Below, one piece after another: positions 13,200 through 40,248 of a stretch of DNA of 64,000 bases. Under the pieces are notes generated by a model. That model was not told where the DNA came from. It was given only the letters and a program-made list of their open reading frames with translations, and searched no databases. This DNA is from Scilla litardierei (lineage: Eukaryota > Streptophyta > Magnoliopsida > Asparagales > Asparagaceae). The DNA is taken from positions 172,694,319 through 172,758,318 of the forward strand of contig CM061140.1 of NCBI GenBank assembly GCA_030789695.1, written 5' to 3'. Both the position numbers and the translations under genes were made by a program. Each line of letters starts with the position of its first letter. Within the stretch, counting starts at the first letter, position 1.

Positions 13200-13591
13200 G
13201 CAACAGTTTCAAACCATAAGTGATATAGAACCAGAAATATTTGAGAAATTTGTCGAAATTTTGGAGAAGAACGTGTAAACTTAGGGTCCAAGTCTTCTCA
13301 CCAAGGAGTTGGACTTTCCTCGGGTTTTGGAGATTTAATTTCTCAAGATTTCATTGATTAATAAAAATAGTCGTAAGGCCTTTTTATAGGCTTACAACTA
13401 ATACATTCTCTTCTTCCAACCAATATGTGACTAAAACTTTAAATTAATTAAAACACTCAAAAATAAACAAAAGATTCCAAATAAATAAAAGACTTAAAGA
13501 ACTCAAACTCTATCCTTATATCAAATATAAAATCTAAAATACAATACAATTAAAATTTAAAAAGGAGTCTATCTCAATTAGATCCTTATCA
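13200..13591 (-). repeat. LTR-like fragment, minus strand
   Basis: On the minus strand the piece begins TGATAAGGATC directly after a purine-rich stretch (CCGGAAAGAA), as a 3' LTR would. A related piece at 26030-26442 begins TGATAAGAATC in the same way. The distal end was not resolved. Confidence 0.45.
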
Positions 13592-14170
13592 TTCTTTCCG
13601 GTTTGAGAACTTCACCACCTGATGAATAACGATAGGAGTGGCACATCCGTGCCGAAACCAATAGTCCATTACAGTTAGAAAAGACGTGTCCACGAATTTG
13701 AAGTGTAGCAGGATGCAAATCGGCAGATGAATGTCTTTCGAAAATTTCTTCCAAATCATAAAAGAAAGAAAAGCATATAGAACTCGTTTGTTGGTAGAAT
13801 ATGGAAGATCTATGATGACAAACTCGATATGCTCAATTAGATCAGTGGTGTTTCGGTCTACAACTCTAATGTAAGATTAATAAATGGGTCAAGATATGGC
13901 TCTAGCTTAGATTGTTGTGTTTGGTCAGGATCAAGCTGAAACTCTGGTTCTTGCTTCGGCTCCAATGCTTGATTGGGCTCTAATTCGGGTTCAGACTCCA
14001 ATCTCGTCTTAATCTCATATTCATGATCTGTCTTAAGCATATGTTTATGCTTATACTTTATCGCACGTTCTGGCTTAAACTCTATTGTGGGTTTTGGCTT
14101 TGATTCGATCTCTTGTTTCCTCCAATCATTTGAGCATTTGAAGGAATTTGTTTTGATTGTCACGTATCTC
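13592..14170 (-). pseudogene. Internal remnant of an LTR element, Glu/Pro-rich ORF
   Basis: A minus-strand frame (14163-13858) encodes a low-complexity Glu/Pro/Leu-rich peptide with repeats such as ELEPNQALEPKQEPE. It lies just upstream of the LTR-like piece ending at 13591. A similar sequence is at 26443-26849. I recognise no domain. It is most likely spacer or gag-flanking sequence of a non-autonomous element. Confidence 0.35.
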
Positions 14171-14545
14171 TTCTACTAGATCCTTCTAACCTTCGGACCT
14201 GAGAATTATTGAGATACCTGGGGATTAAGCAATGCTTGGGAAGTTACCGAAATCGAAGAGTGGTTTTGAATACTGACCAGTGACAAAAAACTTGAAATTT
14301 CATATATTAAGATAGCGCTTCTTCACATAATTTGTGATTGGCGTATGTATATTTTGTTTTATTTGAAAAATCAAAACATGAGAAGAAATATTCTAAATGG
14401 TACTCCTAATCATTGTATCCCTACATGTAATCGAAGACATAAAAGAGAGGGATCTGTTTGAACATCTCATGCTCATACTTTGTTAGAAGAGAACAGACTT
14501 TATTGTGATTATTGTAGTACCACATAAAATTTGCTTCAAGCCAAC
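14171..14545. other. Non-coding interval
   Basis: No gene or recognisable repeat was found between the decayed element and the solo LTR. Confidence 0.5.
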
Positions 14546-15641
14546 AAAAGTATAACGACCCGGATTCCGGAGGCCATTACAATTTTCAAAAAATTTCAGG
14601 TCATGCTGGATACCACTGAAACAATATATGTGAATGAAATAGAAATATATCAAAAAACATATCTGAACGAGTAGTCTCAGAAACTTTGTGCATGTCTCAT
14701 AAGAAGGAAGCTAGTTTTAGAATTCTGTATTGTCATACTATTCCTGAAAATGTACCACTAGATTAAAAGTAGATTAAATATAATCCATGCAAACTGTTAA
14801 TGTACGAAGCAAATAGAATAATAATATTACGAGGCATGTGAAAAGTAATTTTACAGAACAAAGTGTAACAATTAATATGAGTATTATGGTATAAACAAAT
14901 TAAGCATTTGATAGACAGATATGTCAATTTTAAACAATAAGACAGTAACGACATATTGACAAACACTACATGGATAGAGATAAAGAAGTATCTCACAAGC
15001 AAGCATTCCTTAAATATTAATATGATTATCCAAACAAGACAACAAGAAATTAAATAGGCCAATCAGTATATAAATAATCCTACAAGCACTATCTTGTATA
15101 ATAAACTGTGATATCCTAAGCTGGTGTTGTGAATCATATTGGAGAGCATGATATGCAACCCGAAGATCGCCTTGTATCACACGGAGCTATCTTGTGCCAA
15201 GTCCATCCGACATAACAGTCTTCGGTCGTGAACAACCGGGTCGGAACACAAAACATGTATGAGACTTATGATTCTTAGAACAAGAAACATGAAAGGGATC
15301 TTCCCAGATACGGGCCGAAAGCATGGTTCCAATCGTTTCCGCACTCTATCTAATATGTGTTATCCTAAAACTCGTGAGTTAAGTGTTATGTCATTTTGTT
15401 TTCAATTCTGTGTTAAATGTAATATTCGTGGTTTGTTTATACTATTTGTATAGTTGTCATGTCAAACAATATTGTATATAATACTGTGATTATTTTCAAA
15501 GTAAATCGTGGAAAAGATTCTAGAGGTGGCTCCCATGGGTTCAAGATATGGACCTCGATGTTATTGTGGCCACTTTGTCCCAGCAACGTGTAGTTTCCAA
15601 CATGGCCGTTTACTACATCAAGATCTTGCAATCAATGTATA

Positions 15642-15646
15642 GTACT
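15642..15646. other. Target-site duplication GTACT (left copy)
   Basis: GTACT directly precedes the left LTR and is repeated at 21429-21433 directly after the right LTR, defining both ends of the inserted element. Confidence 0.85.
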
Positions 15647-16711
15647 TGTTACGACCTAAAAATCGTGATACTCCGACCTCCATCCAAGCCTGCCACACAG
15701 CCAGCTCGCCCTTCCGTCCCAACCTTGCATGTTAATCACTTGTCCCAACTGGCCCGCTCGTCGTCCATCAACCCTGAAGTCTGCCTCGACTAGTGGAAAG
15801 GGTGCACTTCGCCTCAAACCTCGCCGGTTGGGCGCCCGCTTTCCTTCGAGCCCGCCAGGTGTACAAACGGGTCGCCCGTCATCTACCGAGAGCGACCAAG
15901 TTACTGATGTGCGGCATCGCTCCTCAGACGCACCTCGGCGACCCTTTGGCACATCAGACACGACAAACAACCTAGTACAAGGACGCCACTGACACTTTCG
16001 CCGCTCGATAACCTGACAAAGCGCCCCTGGCCGTTGCGCCCCCTGACCGTTGGTGCTTTCGGCTCTGACACCCTGACAAAAGCACCCATGGCCGTTGCGC
16101 CGTCTGACAAAAGTAAGGCTGAAACGTCAGATCCTGACATCCTCGTCCGAAGCTTCCGCTGACAGATGTGCCAGCTCAGCGCACCAAGTCAACGCGCCAA
16201 GTCAGTCACACACAACCACCCCCGTCAGATATAAATACCCCCTTACCTCCATCGAGGAAAGGGGTTGGCAAATTAACTCTGAATTTTACTACTCACACAC
16301 CAGAATAAAGGTCTTCCATACCTTTGTTCTTCTACAACTGATAGTTCGACATGTACAGTCGACTCACTCTTAGTCTGACCTGCGTGCCTAGCCCCGCTTT
16401 AAGTCCTATTGCTAACTTAGGCATCGGAGAGGCTAAGGGTTGGACTCCAACCCGGCCTTTCTGACGAGCTGCTCCTTGTGTAGGCAAGCCCATCGCCACA
16501 GACTGTGCTCCGCTCCCACCTCCGGCTGTGCGGTCGTTAGGCAAAGTCCTTGCGGAATCGATTCCGTGGTCGGCCATTGTAGTGAGTCCAGCCTCGTCAC
16601 TACACTCATTACCTGTTAAATAGTCTACCCTAATCACTTCCTAATCATAACCACCGTGCCCTTGGTTCTCTCTAATACAAATTCATTGTACGCGAGTTTT
16701 ACCCCGCAACA
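15647..16711 (+). repeat. Left (5') LTR
   Basis: The LTR begins TGTTACGACCTAAAAATCG and ends CCCCGCAACA. A TATA box candidate (ATATAAATACC) lies at about 16226-16236. It is near-identical over long stretches to 20379-21428. Confidence 0.9.
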
Positions 16712-16733
16712 ATTGACGCCGTCTGTGGGAACG
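16712..16733 (+). other. Primer binding site region
   Basis: TTGACGCCGTCTGTGGGAAC begins one base after the left LTR. The same pattern (GGCGCC..TCTGTGGGAACGA) follows the 5' LTR of the element at 39935-54483. Confidence 0.75.
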
Positions 16734-17474
16734 AAGGGTCACACCCATGTCTAACTCCATACCAATCAACCAGAACCCTGACCACGGCAAAAATCCCCAA
16801 TGGATCAAGAATCACTTTCTCACCCGAGGACGCCTGCAACCAATCTTCCTCCCGAGGCGGTGGTTGAGACCGTCCAGGCCTCGGCTCGTGCTGTGCAGTA
16901 GAGCTTCGAGTCATGCACTAAAATGATGGAAGGCTTCGCGGTGGCCCGAGCTGAAGCGCCCCCGGCCCCTCCGAGCCCCCAAACTTGAGGCGGAACCTTC
17001 TTCCTCAGTTTGAAGCAGAAGTGGGGCAGAGAGGGCTCGCCGAGGAGATAGTGGCCCAACAGAGTCTCCTGGACGAAGAGGTGGAGGCCGCGCGGCGGCA
17101 TAGGCGCGAAGAAGAAGCGGATGCAGACAAAAAATGCCAAGACGAAGCGACAGAGGCCGCTCAACAAGCTCGCCTTAACGAGGAAGCCGCTCGTCGTCAG
17201 CTCCGCTTCATCATAGCAGAGAGCGAGAGGCTCCGGAGGGTGAATCAGGAGATCCCGAACGTGTCGACTTCGGGCCGGAGATACAGAAACGCCTGCAGTC
17301 CGCCCTAGCCGGATCTCCGCCGCACGGAAGGAGTCCTCCGAGACGACATCCTCTCTTCCCGGAGCGTGATGACCGTCGACAGCCAATGCAGGACCGAAGT
17401 CGAACCTCAGAGAGGTGGAGGGAGCGCACCCCTGAGCGCCCCGCTTACCTGGAGTAGGCCACACCACTGGCGCG

Positions 17475-18237
17475 ATGGATAGCTTCAGCTCCGAGACCCG
17501 CGAGGTTCGAGGCCCCCACCTAGCGACCTACAACGGGAGAGGCGACCCCCTCACGCACGTGCAGCAGTACTGAGTGGCGATGGAGATACAGGACATGGAC
17601 GCCACATTCCTTTGCCGGGGGTTCCAGCAGAATCTGCGGGACTCGGCCCTAGAATGGTACCACGGCTTGTCTGCGAGGTCCATCGAGAACTTTTGCGAGC
17701 TATCTCACAAATTCTGCCAGCAGTTTCGAGCCGGGCATACCAGGAAGAAGCTTACGGACTATCTCTTCACGATCGTCCAGAAGGAAGGGGAGACGATCGG
17801 GAAGTACTTGCGCCGCTTCCAGAACGAGAAGCTGGGAGTGGTGGCCTGCGGTGACGAGTGGTCATGATGGTCTTCAAGGCGGACTGACGAACCGAAACCT
17901 CCACAAGTCCCTGCTCCGAGACTCGCCTGTCGACTACGACACGCTCGTCGCTCAGGCGGAAAGGTACACGCTAAGGAGGAGGCTCTTGGCGCGAAGAAGC
18001 AGGTCGCCTGGATCGGGGCGTCCCACGGCGAGCCACGGTTCCATCCCAGGCCGAGGCAAGACAGGCCCCGGGGCCGCGACCAGCTGGCCCAGCAGAGACG
18101 TGACCCAGAGGGGCGACGCCTGGAGGATCGTCTTAGCCCGGTGCGGGAGTTTACTGCCGCTAGAGAGCCCGCTCGGGTGGTCCAAAGGCCGGAGAGACCA
18201 CAGCGGGCCCAGTACACGTAGCTCAACGCCCCCATGA
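17475..18237 (+). pseudogene. Ty3/gypsy gag, interrupted
   Basis: From the ATG at 17475 the frame encodes a gag core with the usual block order: a YNGRGDP-type start, then DATFLCRGFQQNLRDSALEWY, then SIENFCELSHKFCQQF and a GETIGKYLRRFQNE block. This matches the retrotransposon gag family (Pfam Retrotrans_gag pattern). A stop lies at about 17571 and another ends the frame at 17867. A basic Arg/Pro-rich tail is readable to about 18237 in another frame. The protein would form the virus-like capsid. A neighbouring Glu/Arg-rich frame (16985-17308) is probably the gag N-terminal region, also disrupted. No zinc knuckle was found. Confidence 0.8.
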
Positions 18238-18299
18238 TCGCCGCCCAGGTCGTCAATTAAATGCCCGAACCAATCATGCACATCGACTGACCGAGGACG

Positions 18300-18440
18300 G
18301 TCGTCAAGGAATTCCCTCCGAGCGAGAAGGCCCCTTACACCGTAACAGACGTCGTGGGATTAGCGACCCACATTCTGGCTACCTTGGAGGGCGGGGATCT
18401 AGCCCGTTTATGGAACGCCGAGCACTTTCTTAATATTTTC
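18300..18440 (+). pseudogene. Remnant of the gypsy integrase C-terminus
   Basis: A short frame reads APYTVTDVVGLATHIL, then LEGGDLARLWNAEHFL. This resembles the GPY/F module and the RxWNAxxL ending that closes Ty3/gypsy pol. It sits directly after gag, which implies that protease, RT, RNase H and most of integrase were lost by an internal deletion. Confidence 0.6.
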
Positions 18441-18559
18441 AATAAATATTCGCCTTTGTACACATTCAATATGTTGTCTGAACCCAAATGTTGTCTGAAC
18501 CCAAATCTCCACATTTTGAAGGTCGGCTACACGCTTATACGTCCGAACTCTTGCGGACA

Positions 18560-20108
18560 GATCTTGAAGACCTCCGAGGCAGCTCGTCAGCTCGCCACCT
18601 AAACCAGGGAAGAAAATACGGGGAGGCTTTGGCCCATCTGTACCAGGGATCTTGAAGACCTCCGGGGCTGCTCATCAGCTCGCCACCCAAACTGGAGAGG
18701 AAAAATGCGGGGATGCTTTGGCCCATCTGTACCCGCGATCTTGAAGGCCTCCGGGGCTGCTCGTCAGCTCGCCACCAAAACCGGGGAAGAAAATGCGGGG
18801 GATGCTTTGGCCCATCTGTACCCGTGATCTTGAAGACCTCCGGGGCTGCTCGTCAGCTCGCCACCAAAACCGGGGAAGAAAATGCGGGGGATGCTTTGGC
18901 CCATCTGTACCCGCGATCTTGAAGACCTCCGGGGCGGCTCGCCAGCTCGCCACCAAAACCGGGGAGGAAAATACGGGGGATGCTTTGGCCCATCTGTACC
19001 CGCGATCTTGAAGACCTCCGGGGCGGCTCGTCAGCTCGCCACCAAAACCGGGGAGGAAAATACGGGGGATGCTTTGGCCCATCTGTACCCGCGATCTTGA
19101 AGACCTCCGGGGCGGCTCGCCAGCTCGCCACCAAAACCGGGGAGGAAAATACGGGGGATGCTTTGGCCCATCTGTACCCGCGATCTTGAAGACCTCCGGG
19201 GCGGCTCGCCAGCTCGCCACCCAAACCGGGGAGGAAAATGCGGGGGAGGCTTTGGCCCATCTGTACACGCGATCTTGAAGACCTCCGGGGCGGCTCGCCA
19301 GCTCGCCACCAAAACCGGGGAGGAAAATACGGGGGATGCTTTGGCCCATCTGTACCCGCGATCTTGAAGACCTCCGGGGCGGCTCGTCAGCTCGCCACCA
19401 AAACCGGGGAGGAAAATACGGGGGATGCTTTGGCCCATCTGTACCCGCGATCTTGAAGACCTCCGGGGCGGCTCGCCAGCTCGCCACCAAAACCGGGGAG
19501 GAAAATACGGGGGATGCTTTGGCCCATCTGTACCCGAGATCTTGAAGACCTCCGGGGTGGCTCGTCAGCTGGCCACCGAAACCGGGGAAGAAAATACGGG
19601 GGAGGCTTTGGCCCATCTGTACCCGCGATCTTGAAAACCTCCGGGACGACCCACCCAAACTGGAGAGAAAAAATGCGGGGGAGGCTTTGGCCCGTCTGTA
19701 CTCACGATCTTGAAGACCTCCGGGGCGGCTCGTTAGCTCACCACCCAAACGGGAGAGGAAAAATACGGGGGGGGGGCTTTGGCCCGTCTGTACCCGCGAT
19801 CTTGAAGACCTCCGGGGCGGCTCGTTAGCTCGCCACCCAAACAGGAGAGGAAAAATGCGGTGGAGGCTTTGACCCGTCTGTACCCGCGATCTTGAAGACC
19901 TTCGGGGCGGCTCGTCAGCTCGCCACCCAAATCGGGAAAGAAAATGCAGGGGATGCTTTGGCCCGTCTGTACCCGCGATCTTGAAGACCTCCGGGGCGGC
20001 TCGCCAGCTCGCCGCCCAAACTGGAGAGGAAAAATGCGGGGGAGGCTTCGGTCCATCTGTACTCGCACTCTTAAAGACCTTCGGAGCAGCTCGCCAGCTC
20101 GCCATCCA
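18560..20108 (+). repeat. 89-bp tandem repeat array (about 17 units)
   Basis: Successive copies of a GC-rich 89-bp unit run between the pol remnant and the right LTR. Each unit contains GATCTTGAAGACCTCCGGGG, a CAGCTCGCCACC block and TTTGGCCCATCTGTACCCG. Units at 18900-19550 are almost identical, while outer units are more diverged. Because 89 is not a multiple of three, the array opens overlapping frames on both strands that are not genes. Confidence 0.95.
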
Positions 20109-20378
20109 CAAAGGTCACCACTCCACCTCTGATACATGTCTATGTTTCGGCTAACGCACTTTATGTTTCTATGATAAGGGAGGCCTAGTCCAAGATCGGC
20201 ATGATTGCCTGGGTGGCTGACCTCGCCACCCCTAAAATTCGGGACATGCCTACAGGCTGGACCCTCGATAGGTCGTCCGAGCTTATGGGGCTCACTACCA
20301 GCCAAGAGGTACGAAGAATTGATACGTCTGTCGAGCTAGGCCGGGCTTTCGTCTCAAGCTCGAATGACGTGGGCAATT

Positions 20379-21428
20379 GTTATGACCTAAAAATCGTGAT
20401 ATTCCGACCTCCATCCAAGCCTGCCACACAGCCAGCTTGCCCTTCCGTCCCAACCTCGCAGGTTAATCACTTGTTCCCCCTGACCCGCTCGTCGCCCATC
20501 AACCATGAAGTCCGCCTCGACTAGTGGGAAGTGTGCACTTTGCCTCGAACCTCGTCGGTTGTGCGCCCGCTTTCCTTCGAGCCCGCCATGCGTACAACTG
20601 GATCGCCCGTCATCTACCGAGAGCGACCAAGTTACTCATGTGCGGCCTCGCTCCTCGGACGCACCTCGGCGACCCTTTGGCACATCAGACACGACAAACA
20701 ACCTAGTACAAGGACGCCACTAACACTTCCACCGCTCGACAACCTGACAAAGGTCCCCTGGCCACTGTGCCTCCTGACCGTTGGTGCTTTCGGCTTTGAC
20801 ACTCTGACAAAAACACCCCTGGCCGTTGCGCCGTCTGACAAAAGTAAGGCTGACAAGTCAGATCCTGACATCCTCGTTCGAAGCTTCCGCTGACAGATGG
20901 GCCAGCTCAGCGCGCCAAGTCAGCCACACACAACCACCCCCGTCAGGTATAAATACCCCCTTACCTCCATCGAGGAAAGGTGTTGGCAAATTAACTCTGA
21001 ATCTTACTACTCACACACCAGAGCAAAGGTCTTCCATACCTTTGTTCTTCCACAACTGATAGCTCGACACGTACGGTCGACTCACTCTTAGTCTGACCTG
21101 CATGCCTAGCCCCGCTTTAAGTCCTATTGCTAACTTAGGCATCGGAGAGGCTAAGGGTTGGACCCCAACCCGGCCTTCTGACGAGCCGCTCCTTGTGCAG
21201 GCAAGCCCGTCGCCACAGACTGTGCTCCGCTCCCACCTCCGGCTGTGCGGTCGTTGGGCAAAGTCCTTGCGGAATCGATTCCGTGGTCGGCCATTGTAGT
21301 GCGTCCAGCCTCGTCACTACACTCATTACCTGTTAAATAGTCTACCCTAATCACTTCCTAATCATAACCACCGTGCACTTGGTTCCTTCTAATACAAATT
21401 CATTGTACACGAGTTTTACCCCGCAAAA
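20379..21428 (+). repeat. Right (3') LTR
   Basis: This LTR begins TGTTATGACCTAAAAATCG. Its last bases read CCCCGCAAAA instead of the left copy's CCCCGCAACA, so the terminal CA is mutated. GTACT follows. Confidence 0.9.
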
Positions 21429-23261
21429 GTACTTAATGATCAGACACACAATGTCCAGTCTTGTATAATATTTAATGGATATTATTAAGAGCATATATGA
21501 CATTAAAAGCACGATTTTCGATGTACAATATTTTATACCGTTGGCATATGACGTGCTATGTGATTGGATCACTTTTATTGTCATAGTCAACTGTTATCAA
21601 ATCATGAACATGTTTTATGTGAACCAAGTAGCATCAACTTCTTAATGCAATGTTATCAATTGTGTCAATTTAAGCTCTTAAAAGCAAACTCTTAACAATT
21701 TAACTAACTCTAAAACAACAATTTAATCCTATTATTTTTAAAGTGAAAATTAAATAATTTCTTAAAAGTGTCAAAAAAAATCTTAGGATCAGATTCATAA
21801 CTCTCGGCATCCTAAAAATGTTGCAGTTTACCAACCTAGGGGCGATTTGTCTTAGCTATAGCTTAGGAAAACAAGCTCAAATCCCCAACAGTAAGGCACA
21901 GAACCCAATTACAGCCCAATGTCAAATTCGCAGGACAGCCAGAAGGCCAAAGAAAGTCACATGGCAAAGACACATGAAGATTGCCGTGGGCAAAAGCCCA
22001 CGGAAATTTATTAGTAGGGTGCAACTCGTCCTAATTTAATCGACATGACCCAAGTATCACAATGCAAGCCCAACATGGTTTAACAGAAGTTGAAGCTTGT
22101 CAGAAAAGTGACGGCGGGTTAGAGCCCAAGAGAGAAGTAACAGTAGTAAGAGGGAAATCATCGGCGAAGTGACGGAAAGGGAACCCAAAACCCCCCCACA
22201 ACTAACAGTAACAAATTTCCAGTCGTGAACTAACGTCGACTCTAAAACATCAGCTGAGAAGTAACGGTGACGCACATGAATTTCACCTTGGCAGTGAATT
22301 ACAAACAAAACAAATCCAACCGAAACCAAAGAAAAAAGCGGCAACGACGATGGTCGCCGCCACAATGGAGTGCCAATAAATTTCTCGCATATGGAATAAG
22401 ATCCCTTGAGACGTGTGAATCATCATCGCCAACAAAACCTAATAATCCAAACAAATATGCAAGCACACAACTTTCATCGATCAATTACATAAATTTCAGA
22501 AGTTAAACAAAAAAATAAACCGAAAGCTTGGAGTAGAGATAATCTACCGTAACAAAAAAAGCCAAGAATCTGAGAGATCAAACCAACGAAAACTCCAATG
22601 GGAAATCGGAAGATATTTGAGAGGAGAGCGAAATATTTTAGAGGAAGAGAAGAGTTATTTCGCATGAATAAAAAACCCTAAAAACAAATTAACTTATATA
22701 GAAGGGTGAGGGGAGATTGCGTGAGTCGTAATCGTGGAGGAACTCTGGTTCAAACTAATTTTCTCGTCAAGTTTGAAGGGGTCTCGGCTAGGGTTTCAAG
22801 ACAACGAGGGGGCTGCTGCTGCGTTTTTAGAAGAGGCTAGGGTTTTGGTTCCATGTCGAAAGAGAAGGGGGCATCTGATGCTTTGTCCGATTCTGTTGAA
22901 GAGGAGGAGATCGGGTGGGGGAAAAGGGGTGGAATGGGCCATGTGTAATTAGAGAGGAAACTTGGGCTTTACTCAAAATGAAGGGAAAAAGGACTTTAAT
23001 AAAGTGAGGAAGAAGGATAAATGGACCGTGGGCCTAAAAATGAAAAAGGAGGAAATCAAATGTGGGGGGGAAAACTTTGGCGGTCTGGGGTTTCTGTGTG
23101 GCTGGCCTAGTGCACCGCAAGGAAAGGAGAAAAAAGATAAATGAGGAGAAAGAAAGAAATGGAGAGAGACGTTGAAAAGTTAATTTAGATTAAATATATG
23201 AAATCAGTGGGAATTTGCAAATAATTTTTAAAGTTACTATGTGAAAATACGGGGCATTACA

Positions 23262-23504
23262 AAAAGAATATTGGAAAAGCGGAAGAAATGGATGTTTTTT
23301 TTGCTTTGAACCATGATGAGGATGGAGAACTGTGATTTGATTTTATAGGAAGAAAACAGAAATGTTGAAAGGAGGATCAAGACAAATATGAACAGTAATG
23401 TGAATTTTTAAGAAAAAACTTTTTTAATAGATCAATGTGAATTTTTAAGAAAAAACTTTTTTAATAGATCAACTGAAATCTTTGGACTTTTTTGAATCTT
23501 TATT
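23262..23504. repeat. Short flank with a 37-bp perfect direct duplication
   Basis: A 37-bp unit at 23397-23433 is repeated without gap at 23434-23470. The rest is non-coding. AAAAG at 23262-23266 is the target duplication of the solo LTR. Confidence 0.8.
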
Positions 23505-24010
23505 TTATCCCCTAGTGTTCGTCATGGGGCCCACTACGACCTTGTTGGGGCTTAACAGAGCCATGCAAGGGCGCCAGTGGGCTGCAAGGCCACTGGCAGC
23601 CATACCGGGCCTCGTGAGCCCTAGCTGGTGAGCCTTGTGATGGGTGGAAAGGGATGCCGCTCCCCACGTCTTCATCTGCCTCCTCGAAGTATTGATCTGC
23701 GTCGACAATAACCCTTTGACGAATTTCTTGGTCTTTTCATTCTCTTTGGGTCAAGTTTGCATCTTTCACCCTTGTTCTTCATCATGGCTTCCCAGATCTG
23801 ATTTCATGGTTTTCTTCATTAGGGGTTCCAACATCGTCTTCAACATAGATTCCATGGGGGATTGTAGTCGAGAAACGATCCTCTCCTCCATTGATGCCAT
23901 TTCCCCCTTCATCGTTTGATGTTGCTCCTTTAGGGTTTCTACTTCGCTTCTGAATTTCTCTTTCAAGGCATTCTCATCGCCATCAAGATCGAACCATTTT
24001 GATACCAATT
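23505..24010 (-). pseudogene. Gag N-terminal fragment of a minus-strand LTR element
   Basis: Directly inside the LTR at 24011-24441 the minus strand reads TTGGTATCAAAATGG, a primer-site position. An 80-codon frame follows (24008-23766), rich in Glu/Lys/Met and probably coiled-coil (EVETLKEQHQTMKGEMASME). Such a stretch commonly opens gypsy gag proteins of the 'GYQIIRM'-less, small-element type seen at 33150. The frame stops at 23766, and the rest to 23505 is GC-richer with no recognisable domain. The element is truncated; no second LTR was found. Confidence 0.5.
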
Positions 24011-24441
24011 TGATAGGATTGTCTAGGGGCTTATGGGATAAAAAAATAGGATTTTTAGTGGAAAGATGGGAATTTTAGTGTAAATGTGAGATTTTTAGGA
24101 CTATAAAGTGGATTTTGGGGGAGAATACAATATTTTTATTGATACTAAAACTGAAATAGAAACGAATACAATATAGATTGGTTCCTTTTGAGAGGAAACC
24201 GCTCTCCCAAGTCTCCGATTCGAAAAGGTGGCCACGCTCTCCAACAAAGAGGGGATCTCTCAACCTCTAACAAGTTTCTCCCCAAGATTTAACATAAAAC
24301 CCTAATCCCTCTAAGCCCCCATATAAATACTAATCAAATTTTCAGAAATTACATAAAATCCCCTCACCCCCAAGACTACGAAAACGCCACTGAGCCTCCA
24401 ACACTGCAGATTTTGCCACCACCGTATAAGATCTCATCACA
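24011..24441 (-). repeat. 5' LTR of a truncated element, minus strand
   Basis: On the minus strand it starts TGTGATGAGATC (or two bases later) and ends CCTATCA, next to a primer-like site. A TATA-like sequence (reverse complement of ATATAAATAC) is at 24321-24330. Confidence 0.6.
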
Positions 24442-39685
<15,244 letters not shown>

Positions 39686-39929
39686 AACCATTTTTAATAT
39701 TATATGGCAGGATAATTGCGCATGGGTTTATTATTGAGAGAGGCTGTTGGGTTTAGTTGGGATGGCTCTGTGATTATCAGGCTTGTTGACAAAATGTAAT
39801 ATAGAGATGGACCCTTCAATTGCGTAAATGCATTTGGTCAGCCCATTGTTGCCATAATTCTGTTTTGCCCTGATGAAAGAAGTGGGATACTCAAAGTTTT
39901 CATGAGTCGCAGTGCTCAATACCTTCTTC

Positions 39930-39934
39930 ATATT
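39930..39934. other. Target-site duplication ATATT (left copy)
   Basis: It matches ATATC at 54484-54488 in four of five bases. It lies 245 bp after the BSK stop codon, so the insertion is in or just beyond the BSK 3' UTR. Confidence 0.6.
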
Positions 39935-40248
39935 TGTTTACGGGTGTTTTCTCACCACAGTTTGTTGACCGTCGGTTGTGTGGTCAACGTGGTCAAGGGG
40001 CCGACTTGGGGTCCCTTGGGATCGCCGAGCCCGCTTGTTCTCGGCGTGGGAGAGCTGAGGAGAGGCCTCGGCTCGGTAGGTCGCACTCGGCCTCGGCTGG
40101 GTCGCGCTCGGCCTCGATCGGATCTGCGTCGAGGGGTAGCCTCGGCGCCTTGCAAGTGGGATGATGCCTGAGCAGCAGTCCACCTGACGACTGCGATGTG
40201 GGTAACCGACCGACGCTGAGGGGCGGCCTCGGCGCCTCGGATATCTTC
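39935..40248 (-). repeat. 3' LTR of the TR-GAG element, distal part
   Basis: It matches 53583-53896. Its last five bases TCTTC are the target duplication of the solo LTR that follows. Confidence 0.9.

Larger units (their letters stand above)
15647..21428 (+). mobile_element. Non-autonomous gypsy element (Tat-like) with gag and tandem array
   Basis: Two similar LTRs (15647-16711 and 20379-21428, about 1.05 kb) flank a 3.7-kb interior. The interior holds a primer site, broken gag, a trace of the integrase C-terminus and an array of 89-bp repeats. Most of pol is missing, so mobilisation would need proteins from a related element. GTACT flanks both ends. Tandem arrays after pol are known in the Tat/Ogre lineage of Ty3/gypsy, and the primer-site style (TTGACGCCGTCTGTGGGAAC) also fits that group; lineage placement is inference. 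Confidence 0.85.
14551..23261 (+). mobile_element. Long solo LTR interrupted by a gypsy element
   Basis: The left end reads TATAACGACCCGGATTCC (TG mutated to TA) and the right end GGGGCATTACA. It is flanked by the 5-bp duplication AAAAG at 14546-14550 and 23262-23266. Removing the insertion 15647-21428 and one copy of its duplication leaves about 2.9 kb, close to the 2.8-kb solo LTR at 42785-45583, which has similar ends (TGTAACGACCCG...CCGTTACA). No primer site follows the right end, so it is a solo LTR left by LTR-LTR recombination. The lineage is not determined. Confidence 0.7.

Noticed and set aside
15656..16140. ORFs within the gypsy LTR (and their counterparts at 20531-20893)
   Set aside because: Both LTR copies contain them in slightly different form, without coding-like conservation; LTRs here are regulatory.
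18675..20111. A 478-codon minus-strand ORF and many 69-72-codon plus-strand ORFs
   Set aside because: They are products of the 89-bp repeat, which cycles through all frames; the peptides are repetitive and resemble no protein.
22734..23144. GC-richer ORFs that could be a host gene upstream of BSK
   Set aside because: They lie inside the solo LTR defined by the AAAAG duplications and show no domain.
39902..40183. ORFs next to the BSK 3' end on both strands
   Set aside because: They are in the LTR of the TR-GAG element and recur at 53586-53832.
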